In this document: positions 27,405 to 35,763 of the stretch, piece by piece
Layout of the letters: each line of letters begins with the position of its first letter
Numbering within the stretch: position 1 is the first letter of the stretch
Source of the DNA: Segatella oris
Lineage (GTDB): Bacteria; Bacteroidota; Bacteroidia; Bacteroidales; Bacteroidaceae
Direction: 5' to 3'
Assembly: GCF_900637655.1 (NCBI RefSeq)
Contig: NZ_LR134384.1
Span: forward strand, 1,550,001 to 1,614,000
Length of the DNA stretch: 64,000 nt
The notes under the pieces: generated by a model
Seen by the model: only the letters and a program-made list of their open reading frames with translations
What the model was told of the DNA's origin: nothing
The model's database searches: none
Translations under genes and position numbers: made by a program

Positions 27405-28469
27405 TTATAATTGTGTACGTCTGTAAAAATCGATATTCTCTTTCATGATCAACTCTATGGGCATGTAATTCACCGGCTGAATCTTTTTCTTAAGCACAAT
27501 AACTCTGAACAGCGCATCAATACAAGAGTAGCCCTGCATATAAGCATGCTGTGCAATCAGAAACGAAATATTCCCTTTGCGCAGACTCTCTGCATTTCTG
27601 GCTACCATGTCATATCCCATAATCTGGATGTCATTGCGATGGGTTTGCAAAAGAAATTCACCAACGAGATATGCTTTGGAATTAAATGTTATGCAATGGT
27701 GTGTGTGTGGATGATGCGTGAAATAATCCTCCAAGATAGCAGAATGTTCCTCTTTGCTGCAATCGAGTGGGAGATTGACTTCTATGATCTTAACCTGCGG
27801 AAAGAACTTTTTCATGTAGTTGCGGAAGCCTACTTCGCGGTTAGCCTGCTGCGTACTGGTGACATGTCCATTCTTGATTTGCTTCATCAGCATGATTTCC
27901 TGTTGGTCGAAAGCTTTCATCATCAGCACTTTTGCAGCGAAAAATCCACTGCTGAAAGAGTCTTGCCCATAGAATGAAAGCGGCTTGAGCTCCGGCATGT
28001 AAGAGTCCAACATGATGAAAGGAATGTTGTTTTCGTGTAGGGCTGTCGTAAAATCACGTGTGATTTCAAGTTCTGCAGGAACGACAACCACACCGTCCGG
28101 ATGTTGGTTAAGGCATTCTTCGCTTTTCGCCTTGAACGAAGCATCATTGAAACGCTCGTAATAAATGATTTTCATGTCAATGTGGAAGTCGCGTCTGTAC
28201 TCCACAGCCTTGGCTGCACCTTCCTCAATTTCTTCCCAATAAGTCTCCTCTTTATGACCTGGAATGAAAAGATAGAAAGTATAAGATTTGTTATACGCCA
28301 GGGCACTTGCATACATATTAGGCTAATAGTTCATTTCCTCAAGGGCCTTTTCAACCTTTTCCCGGGCAGGTGCAGATACGTTGGGACGATCGTGAAGCAC
28401 ACGGTCTACAGTACCGACCGATACTCCTGCTCTTTCAGCAATGTCTTTTATTCTGATTTTTTCAGTCAT
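27405..28469 (-). pseudogene. LacI-family regulator split by an in-frame amber codon
   Basis: Read from ATG 28469 the frame gives a complete LacI helix-turn-helix (KIRIKDIAERAGVSVGTVDRV, residues 4-24, shown in two overlapping pieces by position) and hinge up to ALEEMNY, then TAG at 28325-28323, then PNMYASALAYNKSYTFY and a full periplasmic-binding-protein-like effector domain of about 300 aa to 27405. The usual family sequence at this point is NYxPN, so a CAG-to-TAG change is the simplest explanation. No frameshift is needed: (28469-28325)/3 = 48 codons exactly. An ATG (28316) lies only two codons after the stop, so translation could restart and make the effector domain alone. Expected target: the uxaA-nhaC operon. 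Confidence 0.88.
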
Positions 28470-28548
28470 AGTTTTATTTTGTTTTGAAAGATGAATAGTT
28501 CACTTATCATAGAGATTATATAATGCAAAGAGCCACTTTTTTTCTTTG

Positions 28549-28556
28549 CAAATATA
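28549..28556 (-). promoter_or_regulatory. -7 box upstream of the LacI-type gene
   Basis: TATATTTG on the minus strand, 79 bp before ATG 28469. No good -33 element was found. Confidence 0.45.
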
Positions 28557-28639
28557 GTAATTAAAGTTGAATTGTGCGAACACACAGCAAGATTTTTCTT
28601 GAGAAAGTTTGCTTGTTTTGAGTAGGTGTTAATAAAAAA

Positions 28640-28885
28640 GTGTATAATTCATATCTATTTCAATAACATCCTAAAAAAAAGACTTTTTTTCTTATTTTAT
28701 TCATTTGTATAGAGTTTTATTGTTCCTGTCATACTATGACTTAAGTATACCTATTTACACAAAAACCTCTAATGAGATACGTATGTGATATGGTCAATTT
28801 CGTTTGAACCCAAAAGCGCAATTTTAATAGTTTCAAACCGGTAAATCTTCTTTGGATAGAAGGGATAAGTTGAATGGCTTTTCCA
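28640..28885 (-). mobile_element. IS21-family right-end relic with istA start remnant
   Basis: Colinear with the intact-looking right end of the IS21 element at about 34990-35203 in the same orientation. Shared landmarks: CTTTTATTCATTTG-like sequence around the istA start (minus ATG near 28706), TACACAAAAA followed by CTCTAA 130 bp before the end, AAAAGxGCAAT, and the terminus GTTGAATGGCTTTTCCA against GTAGAGTGGCTTTTCCA. The distance from the TACACAAAA landmark to the terminus is 131-132 bp in both. No coding capacity remains. It occupies most of the gap between the LacI gene and mcrB. Confidence 0.7.
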
Positions 28886-29049
28886 TAGATGACGAAAACC
28901 CATACAAGACCTAAAGGCCGTTGATGATACAGAACTGTACAAAAAGTTATTATGGGTGTTTGCATGTGTTCAGACTATAAAAAGGAGTCTGTTGTCACCC
29001 TTTTATAATATTCAAAGAGATAATTATAGCTTAAAAGAAGAAAGTTTTG

Positions 29050-29057
29050 TATCTTTG
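29050..29057 (+). promoter_or_regulatory. -7 box of mcrBC
   Basis: TATCTTTG fits TAnnTTTG, 52 bp before the mcrB start. Confidence 0.5.
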
Positions 29058-29109
29058 CAATCAACTTAAGAATATAAACCACGTATGAAATACATTGTTA
29101 TAAAGACCT

Positions 29110-30678
29110 ATGGATACAGAAACAATCTTAAAGTTTAAAAAGGTTTTAGAGTACTTTGTTGCACATTTAAGTTATATGCAGTCTGGTAAATCTCAGGATA
29201 TTCCCGGATATGCTCAATATATTAAACCTTATGAGGATAAGGGAAACTTTGCACAGACAGGACAGGGGTATAACGGCGAGGCCATTCAGAACCAGATAAA
29301 AGACTGGGATATGATAGATGGTGAAAAATTGTGTATTAATGTTCAGCCTAATTATGGTTCTTACAAGTCAAAAAAATGCTACTTGAACTGGATACGAACT
29401 GGTATTAATATTTTTGCCCAATGGAGTGACGATCAGATCAACGAGGTTAGTATAGGTTTTTCATACTGGTGGAAGAGGCCTATAGACTTTAAGGTTGTTA
29501 AGCGTGAATCGCTTGACAGGCTTGGTTTGTATGACAATAGTGACCAGCTAAACAGCGAACTCATTAACTTCTTCGACTATTTTATGAATGAAATAAAGGA
29601 GTTTCACCGAGGGACAAGCGAATACTATAAAGCAGTTTCTGAGTATTACCGTGATCAAGAAAATAAAACAAAGCTTTTAGAGAATAATGACATTATAAAC
29701 ACAATCCTTGCGAATAGAAATGTTATTTTTACAGGTGCTCCCGGTACTGGTAAGACTTATTGGACAAAAGAATTAGCTGCTCAGATTATACTTAATGATA
29801 GTTATGATGAAGGAAATCCAGCACAGAAGAGTATAATGGATGAGCAGTATGATTTTGTACAGTTCCATCCTTCTTATGACTATACGGACTTCGTAGAAGG
29901 CTTACGTCCTATAGATGACGGAAATGGAAATATCTCTTTCAGACGTGAGGACGGTATCTTTATGGCTTTTTGCAGAAAGGCTTTAAAGGCATTTAACGAG
30001 GTGGAGGATAAACAAGATGCGCCAAAGTATGTCTTTGTCATTGACGAGATTAATCGAGGTGAGCTTTCAAAGATTTTAGGAGAGCTATTCTTTAGTATCG
30101 ATCCCGGCTACAGAGGAGTAAAAGGAAAGGTCAAGACACAATATCATAACCTGTGGAAGAATTCAGTAGACGAGACACAGAAGAGGTTCGGTGACACAGA
30201 TTTTTTCTATATTCCAGAGAATGTCTATATCATTGGTACGATGAATGATATTGACCGCAGTGTAGAAAGTATGGATTTCGCTATGCGTCGTCGTTTTGCC
30301 TTCAAAGAAGTGTCAGTTTCTGACCGTCTTGATATGATTCGCAAGGATAAAATCCTTGGCAAGTCACCTGATGAGATCTTAAGGCGATTGGAAAATCTGA
30401 ATCTTTGTATCCTCCCTATCCAAGGGCTTTCAAGTGCCTATCAGATCGGTGCAGCTTATTTCTTAAAACTGAAGAACTATCTGAAAGACGATAATTCAAT
30501 TGCCCCCGAATCTTGGGAGAGCCTGTGGAAAAATCATATTTATGGTTTGTTGTTCGAGTATCTTCGTGGCTTCCCAGATGCACAAGAAAGCCTACATCTG
30601 CTTTATGAGGCTTTTCAACTGAAGAGTATATACAGCCAAACGGGTGGTAAGATTATAAAGGTGGATAACAATGGGTAG
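29110..30678 (+). CDS. mcrB: McrB-type GTPase subunit of a modification-dependent restriction system
   Basis: Motor subunit of an McrBC system: AAA+ GTPase that recognises modified DNA and drives cleavage by McrC. 522 aa. The N-terminal about 195 residues are the presumed DNA-reading domain and I cannot assign them to a family; they contain aromatic-rich stretches (CYLNWIRTGINIFAQWSDDQ, SYWWKRPIDF). The AAA+ part has Walker A TGAPGTGKT (about residue 211), Walker B VIDEINRGELSKILGEL and the McrB signature GTMNDIDRSVESMDFAMRRRFAF. It overlaps mcrC by 8 bp. It is flanked on both sides by IS21 end sequences, see findings. Confidence 0.9.
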   Translation: MDTETILKFKKVLEYFVAHLSYMQSGKSQDIPGYAQYIKPYEDKGNFAQTGQGYNGEAIQNQIKDWDMIDGEKLCINVQPNYGSYKSKKCYLNWIRTGINIFAQWSDDQINEVSIGFSYWWKRPIDFKVVKRESLDRLGLYDNSDQLNSELINFFDYFMNEIKEFHRGTSEYYKAVSEYYRDQENKTKLLENNDIINTILANRNVIFTGAPGTGKTYWTKELAAQIILNDSYDEGNPAQKSIMDEQYDFVQFHPSYDYTDFVEGLRPIDDGNGNISFRREDGIFMAFCRKALKAFNEVEDKQDAPKYVFVIDEINRGELSKILGELFFSIDPGYRGVKGKVKTQYHNLWKNSVDETQKRFGDTDFFYIPENVYIIGTMNDIDRSVESMDFAMRRRFAFKEVSVSDRLDMIRKDKILGKSPDEILRRLENLNLCILPIQGLSSAYQIGAAYFLKLKNYLKDDNSIAPESWESLWKNHIYGLLFEYLRGFPDAQESLHLLYEAFQLKSIYSQTGGKIIKVDNNG

Positions 30679-32065
30679 GATTATTCATCTTACAGATAAC
30701 AACATAGAGGGTTCCTATATTGATGATGGGGTGCTTGATATTCTGAAGATTGCCAATATCAGCAAGCTACGAGACAATCCTGACCTTTTAATTTTCCCCT
30801 ATTCGCTTGTAGAATCGAACTATAGTATCGGTGATTTATCGATATTGACTACGTCTGATCATCACTATGATAAGGAGGGAAAGTGTCTTTCATTAAGGGT
30901 GCATACAGGAAATCTTATGGGGTTTATCGGAGTGAATGAAACTTCTATTAGTATTCATTCTAGATTTACCCATAAGAATCAACAAGGTGTTACTGATGAA
31001 GGAGGAAAAGATTTTTTCCTTTATTATATGCTTCAGAAGATATTATCAATCAATTTGTTAGACCTTAAACACACGACAAATCAGGAAGATAGAGCATTTG
31101 ATTTTCTGCTGTTTTTGTTTCCTATTTTACTGAAAAAGGCTATGTCACAAGGAGTCTATAAGGAATATCAATGCAGATATTATGATGATGCTAAAGTGAA
31201 AGGACCTGTTGATATTTCGCGCTTTATCAGAAATGATATCCCTTTCAAAGGGCGTGTTAGCTATAAGTTACGTGAACATACTTATGACAATTCTATTACG
31301 CAGCTAATCAGACATACGATAGAGTATATAAAACAGAATTCTATCGGTGCTGAAATTTTAAGAAACGACCAAGAGACGATGGATAATGTTGCCCAAATTG
31401 TTATGGTAACGCCAAGCTATGACTGGCATAGCAGAGAGCGTGTCTTAAATGAAAACAGGAAACCAAAGGTTCATCCGTATTTTCTAAACTATCAGATGCT
31501 TCAGCAGTTGTGTATAAGAATCCTAAGACATGAGTCGCTCAAATATGGTAAAAGTGAGGATAAAGTATACGGAATATTGTTTGATGGAGCTTGGCTATGG
31601 GAAGAATATCTGAATACCGTACTCTCTAAGATAGGATTCACACATCCGAGAAACAAGGAACGTGAGGGAGGGGTAAGGATATTTTCCAGTCCAACTGATA
31701 AGGATAGTTTTGATAATAATGGTAGGCGTATCTATCCTGATTTTTATCGTCAAGATTATATTTTGGATGCTAAGTATAAGTGTCTAAACGGGACTGTAGG
31801 GCGTGAGGACCTTTATCAGGTTATTTCTTATATGTATTGTATGGATAAGCCTTATGGTGGTTATGTTTATCCCGATGATTCCGACCAAAAAACGACAAGG
31901 TTAAAACTTGCGGGTAAGGGACTTGAATATAAGGGAGATACGGGTGGTATCTTGTCTACTATCCCGTTTAAAATACCTCAAAAAGCAGAGCATTGGAAGG
32001 GATTTCTGCAAGCCATAAATCAGTCAGAGAGCATGTTAAAAGATTTATTGAGCCTTTCTCATTAA
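30671..32065 (+). CDS. mcrC: McrC nuclease subunit
   Basis: Nuclease partner of McrB, 464 aa. The N-terminal part matches the general McrC layout and the PD-(D/E)XK motif is IYPDFYRQDYILDAKYK (residues about 356-372: PD, then DxK). The ATG at 30671 overlaps the mcrB stop, which supports a single bicistronic unit. After its stop only 9 bp separate it from the IS21 left end. No methyltransferase gene is nearby, as expected for a modification-dependent system. Confidence 0.9.
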   Translation: MGRIIHLTDNNIEGSYIDDGVLDILKIANISKLRDNPDLLIFPYSLVESNYSIGDLSILTTSDHHYDKEGKCLSLRVHTGNLMGFIGVNETSISIHSRFTHKNQQGVTDEGGKDFFLYYMLQKILSINLLDLKHTTNQEDRAFDFLLFLFPILLKKAMSQGVYKEYQCRYYDDAKVKGPVDISRFIRNDIPFKGRVSYKLREHTYDNSITQLIRHTIEYIKQNSIGAEILRNDQETMDNVAQIVMVTPSYDWHSRERVLNENRKPKVHPYFLNYQMLQQLCIRILRHESLKYGKSEDKVYGILFDGAWLWEEYLNTVLSKIGFTHPRNKEREGGVRIFSSPTDKDSFDNNGRRIYPDFYRQDYILDAKYKCLNGTVGREDLYQVISYMYCMDKPYGGYVYPDDSDQKTTRLKLAGKGLEYKGDTGGILSTIPFKIPQKAEHWKGFLQAINQSESMLKDLLSLSH

Positions 32066-32138
32066 GGCTACATATGGAAAGGCCATTCAACTTTGTCCCT
32101 TTTGGGAAAAGAAGAATTTATCACTTAAAGCATACATG

Positions 32139-33163
32139 AGTTCGGTTTAAGAAAGTACTTGTGCAAGTTGGTAATCTCGTTAGTTTCTTGTGACTTTATA
32201 GTTAAGAAGCTATAAATTACAAAATAACTAAGCGATGACTACCAGGGACAAAGTTACAGAAATATTCTGCATTATCGATGAGTTTGGCAGGAAGTTGAAT
32301 GTTGAACTGAGTAAAAACCTATGTTTACCGCCCTATAGCAGTAATGGAGAATATAGCAGGAATTGTAAGAGAAGGCTTTCTGAAAGTGAATTCATGACGA
32401 TACTCGTGTACTGTCACTTCTGTACATATCGTAATTTCAAGGAGTAATACCAGAACTGTATCCGTAGAAGGCTCAGGCATGAATTTCCTGTAGCCGTTTC
32501 CTATAATCGTTTTGTAGAATTCATGCCCCGTATGTTCTTCAATATGATGATATCCATGAAGCTTTATGCTTTCGGCAAGTGTACTGGTATAACGTCCGTT
32601 GACAGTACGGTGATTCCTGTTTGTCACAATGTAAGACGGTATTTTAACAAGGTCTTTGCTGGACTTGCCAGGAGTGGCAAGGGTACTATGGGTTGGTGTC
32701 ATGGATTCAAGCTTCATCTTCTTTGTAATGATTTAGGTGAAGTAATAACATTCTGTCTTACAGGAGCAAATGTTGATGACAGGGATCGTAGAGTCTGGAC
32801 GGTATTTGCAAAGGTACTCTATGGAAAGGTTTTTGCAGACAGAGGGTTACATCAAGCAGGAACTCTTTGGAAGTCTGTTTAGTCAAGGTATTCAACTTGT
32901 TCATGGTCTTAAAGCAAATATGAAGAATAAGATTATGCCCATATGGGATAAGATTATGCAAAGAAAAGATATATCATCGAGTGCATTAATGAACTGCTAA
33001 AGAACAAAGCGAACATCGTACACTCACGACATCGATCGATACATAACTTTATCATGAACTTATGTTCAGCCCTTACAGCATATTGTTTTTATGAGAATAA
33101 ACCTAAAGCACTGGAAAGATCAAGGCAGTTAGAATTATTTGCATACTAAACTTAACCCGAACT
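32139..33163 (+). mobile_element. IS982-family element nested in istB
   Basis: Bounded by 13-bp terminal inverted repeats AGTTCGGTTTAAG (32139-32151) and CTTAACCCGAACT (33151-33163), one mismatch; 1,025 bp is the usual size of the family. Its right edge coincides exactly with the point where the istB reading frame ends. No target duplication is recognisable because the other side of istB has been lost. Confidence 0.85.
32235..33149 (+). pseudogene. IS982-family transposase, inactivated
   Basis: Successive frames together give a whole IS982-type DDE transposase: VTEIFCIIDEF start, then an in-frame TAA after TYRNFKE (32444-32446, where the family has Tyr), then ITSVDSTVIPVCHN (first Asp), GTMGWCHGFKLHLLCNDLGE, TGANVDDRD and ADRGYIKQELF, after an extra G near 32841-32845, and finally RYIIECINELLKNKANIVHSRHRSIHNF after another shift near 32955-32970. 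One nonsense codon and two frameshifts make it non-functional. Confidence 0.85.
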
Positions 33164-33436
33164 GGCGTATATCTTCAAGATAGGCCTTGTAACGGAATGC
33201 CGCATTCCTGGTAAGCCAAGCCGTGCTATGGCAGTCTGGGCACGATGGTCCCATTCCCGTGCAAGAAGCATGGAAAGGAAAATGTCCACCGTCATGGACT
33301 GCGGCGTGGTGCCGGCAAGGCTTTCCCTGAAAGCCTCCGCCATACCATGCAGCTTCATGCGGTTCATCAAATCAAGCGATATAGTATTCTGATCCAGCTG
33401 TCCTGTAACAGGAGCTGTCTTGTTGTTTGTTTCCAT
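33163..33436 (-). pseudogene. istB: istB fragment (IS21 helper ATPase), truncated and frameshifted
   Basis: N-terminal 90 or so residues of the IstB helper ATPase (DLMNRMKLHGMAEAFRESL, then LLAREWDHRAQTAIARL). A tandem duplication AAGCC-AAGCC at 33213-33222 (GGCTT twice on the minus strand) shifts the frame; removing one copy restores ARLTRNAAFRYKAYLEDI, a typical IstB sequence. The ATPase Walker motifs, normally past residue 100, are absent because the gene is cut by the IS982 end at 33163. Confidence 0.85.
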
Positions 33437-33447
33437 AAATCCGAACT

Positions 33448-35029
33448 TTATAATTCTTGTTTGTCTTTTCTGTAATATTCACGTCCGCGTATGTTCTTGT
33501 GGGGCGGTGGCGCAGGGGAAGCCCCGAGGGGCTGTGCCCTTCCGTCCTCATCGGGAAGGAAATCCGCGTCTTCTCCCAGTTCAAGCACCTCTCGTAAGGC
33601 CTGATATCCGTATTGCAGCTTCTGGTTTGCGCAGGCGCAGGCCGCGACCAGACGGTCACGCCCGTACTTTTTCTCCAGCGTCAGTATGCCCCGGCAGGCT
33701 CTGAACGCTTTTGGAGGATACTGCATGAGCCGCTCCACTTCCCGAAGATAGTTCGATACGATGTTGTCCATTTCCAAGGCACGCAGGAAGAGTTCCTCCA
33801 AGTCCTTGTCATAAGGGCGGTAATGTCCCGGCAGATTGTACTCCTTTTTCCATGAATAAGCGTAGGGGACGTCACTGTGGTCATGGGCGGCGACAAGGTT
33901 CATGCCACACAGTAGATTTCCACCGTGTCGGCATCGTAGAGGATCGTCACGCGTTTCCCCACATGTTCCTTGGAAACACTGTAATGGTGATTGAACAGCG
34001 ATACATAGGAGTTCCTGCCGACAGTCATCAGCTTTTTCTCTTTCATGACGTAGCGTTTCTGTGGAAGCGGGCGGAGGCAGTCCTTCTCACCGCGCAGGAA
34101 CATCTCCTTGCATGACGCCTCCCGGCCGGCCATCACCTTTTCATTGAAATCGTGCAGGGAAACATGGATGGCGGCATTGAGACCGTCCGGACCGGAGAAA
34201 GTCATTCCCTCCATGTCCGGGTAAACGGAACGGTAGAGAAGCTTCACTGCGTTTTCAACAAGGGCCTTGTCCTTGGGGTGGCGTACACGGGCGGGACAGA
34301 CCGCACAGCCGTAATGCTCGGCAAAAGCGGCGAAATCGTCATTGATGACGGGCTCGTTGCGGTCGCTTCGTGTGACGGCCGCCTTCAGATTGTCGGGGAC
34401 TATCGCCGCCGGAGCCCCTTCGAAATACAGCATGGCATTCTCGCATTCCTTGATCAGGTCTTCCTTGCGCTGCGACCATACGGCCTCACAGTAGGTGTAA
34501 TGACTGAACGGAAGGATGGCAGCAAAGACTTCGGCCTTCTTCGTCTCGCCTGTCATCTCATCGACAACTTCAAGCCTGTCACCGGCAAAATCAACATACA
34601 TCTGGTCTGCGGCATAGTGCTCGACACATGGCCGACGACCTTGATGTGGAACTTGTACTGGCGGACTACCCGCTTGAAGGAAGACAGCTGAAGACCGTCA
34701 GGATTCTCGGAATGATACTCATTGAAAGGTTTCCTGACACTCATCCCTTTGCGTGTCAGGCGGGATACATATCCGGGAAGCAAAGCCTCCAATTCAATCC
34801 TTTTGGAAGAAGGTTCCCGACGTCGGGATTCCCTACCGCCAAACATCTCATGCAACTGCTCCTCGGAAAGGGAGAGAAGCTGATCGATGCTTTTCCCACT
34901 TGAAAGGAACAGGCGGACATACTTGCGAACAGTGTTATGGGAAGTATGGAACGTGGATGACGTTTCCTTGATACCCATCCCTGCCGCATAACATCTTAAA
35001 ATGTTCTTGATTCTTTTATTCATTTGCAT
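33448..35029 (-). pseudogene. istA: istA (IS21 transposase) with two frameshifts
   Basis: Three consecutive frames give one IstA protein of about 525 aa. Segment 1 (from 35029) has the helix-turn-helix ILRCYAAGMGIKETSSTFHTS by position 9-29; segment 2 holds the DDE residues (MYVDFAGD, IVPDNLKAAV, KALVENAV); segment 3 runs from MNLVAAHDHSDVPY to 33448. Both junctions lie at an ACAC (GTGT on the coding strand): 34624-34627 and 33907-33910. Removing one GT at each restores GHVEHYAADQMYVDF and EIYCGMNLV. Eleven bp separate it from istB. Confidence 0.87.
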
Positions 35030-35203
35030 AGATTTTATTATTACCCCTTACACCAGGACTCGGGTTCTCAAATCTACACAAAAAACTCTAACGACACTTG
35101 TACTAAGTGGTTAATATTATTTTGGCCAAAAGGGGCAATCATATTATGGCCAAGGTGAGCAATCCTGTTTGGCCAAAAGGGTCAAAGTAGAGTGGCTTTT
35201 CCA

Positions 35204-35549
35204 GTAGGTACGAATACCAATTCCCCCAATTTCCTCTGCTCTCAGCCCCAAGCCGTTTCTCACATAGGGAACGGTAATAGTCGAAAAAATGGGTATTGGA
35301 GGCAAACTGTGATTGGAAGCCATATTGTCCGTTACGGAGTTCCACGACACGCTTTGCTCGGATAGCGTCGGCGAGTAGGAGAGTTTACTTATTTTTCTCT
35401 TTATCCGCCCGTGTCCGTTCAGGAACAAGATACATTTTCAAATACTCATACGACCGCTTACCATTCAAGTAGATGTCGAGATACAGGCTTATCATCCCCG
35501 ATGATGTTCGTCTTTGACACAAGCGAATAGGCTCTTTTGATTTTCCCAT
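35204..35549 (-). pseudogene. Tyrosine recombinase N-terminal fragment cut by IS21
   Basis: From ATG 35549 the minus strand reads MGKSKEPIRLCQRRTSSGMI, then LYLDIYLNGKRSYEYLKMYLVPERTRADKEK by position (residues 21-51), typical of the arm-binding domain of Bacteroidetes integrases of integrative elements. A TAA at 35387-35385 follows KEKNK, after which the same frame continues LADAIRAKRVVELRNGQYGF and FFDYYRSLCEKRLG to GNWYSYL, where IS21 begins. About 115 of the usual 400 codons remain; the catalytic domain (R-H-R-Y) is absent. Confidence 0.85.
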
Positions 35550-35552
35550 AAA

Positions 35553-35625
35553 TTTTGTTGCTCATTTTGTTGCTTTATCATTTCCAGCGACAAAGTAGCA
35601 ACAAAGTAACAACAAATAAACGACA
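35553..35625. repeat. Repeated TTGTTGC/GCAACAA motifs upstream of the integrase relic
   Basis: TTTTGTTGCT occurs twice on the plus strand (about 35554-35563 and 35566-35575) and AGCAACAAAG / TAACAACAAA / CGACAAA variants follow at about 35590-35625 in the opposite sense. Position between int and the att-like sites fits integrase arm-binding or regulatory sites; this is inference. Confidence 0.4.
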
Positions 35626-35656
35626 AATCGGATATAAATCGTGCAAAAATTTCGAT

Positions 35657-35670
35657 TTATTTTCCGATGC
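35657..35670 (-). other. att-like 14-bp repeat, copy 1
   Basis: GCATCGGAAAATAA on the minus strand, identical to the last 14 bp of mnmE (35763-35750), 93 bp away and on the integrase side. Interpreted as a duplicated attachment core. Confidence 0.65.
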
Positions 35671-35749
35671 TTATTCCGCTGAAACTCCTTTTGTAATCTC
35701 GCATTGGTTTATCGGTCTTATACCTGATTTAATACACTCCAAATAAGGC

Positions 35750-35763
35750 TTATTTTCCGATGC
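35750..35763 (-). other. att-like 14-bp repeat, copy 2 (mnmE 3' end)
   Basis: GCATCGGAAAATAA, the codons for the conserved MnmE C terminus CIGK (last bases of Cys onward) plus the stop. The same gene end is the chromosomal attachment site of Salmonella genomic island 1. Confidence 0.65.

Larger units (their letters stand above)
32075..35203 (-). mobile_element. IS21-family element, decayed, carrying a nested IS982
   Basis: Termini are imperfect inverted repeats: left TGGAAAGGCCATTCAACTTT at 32075, right (read from outside, minus strand) TGGAAAAGCCACTCTACTTT from 35203. Internal copies of TTTGGCCAAAA type motifs at 35133-35180 are the multiple terminal repeats typical of IS21 elements. It encodes istA and istB on the minus strand, both broken. 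The base composition looks more G+C-rich than the neighbouring genes. The 3' part of istB (about 450 bp) is missing and a 1,025-bp IS982 element sits at the breakpoint. The right end interrupts an integrase gene. Confidence 0.85.

Noticed and set aside
28741-28965. 74-aa minus-strand frame before mcrB
   Set aside because: It falls over the IS21 end relic and has no coding character.
29085-29110. Short upstream frame starting at ATG 29085 as a leader peptide of mcrB
   Set aside because: It is out of frame with mcrB and ends after about 16 codons; nothing supports attenuation.
33420-34903. Plus-strand frames of 70-180 aa in the IS21 region
   Set aside because: They are antisense shadows of istA/istB in G+C-rich DNA and show no protein-like pattern.
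33448-35029. Programmed ribosomal frameshifting in istA
   Set aside because: The shifts lie at dinucleotide duplications without slippery heptamers, two occur in one gene, and istB shows a third of the same kind; IS21 transposases are not known to need it.
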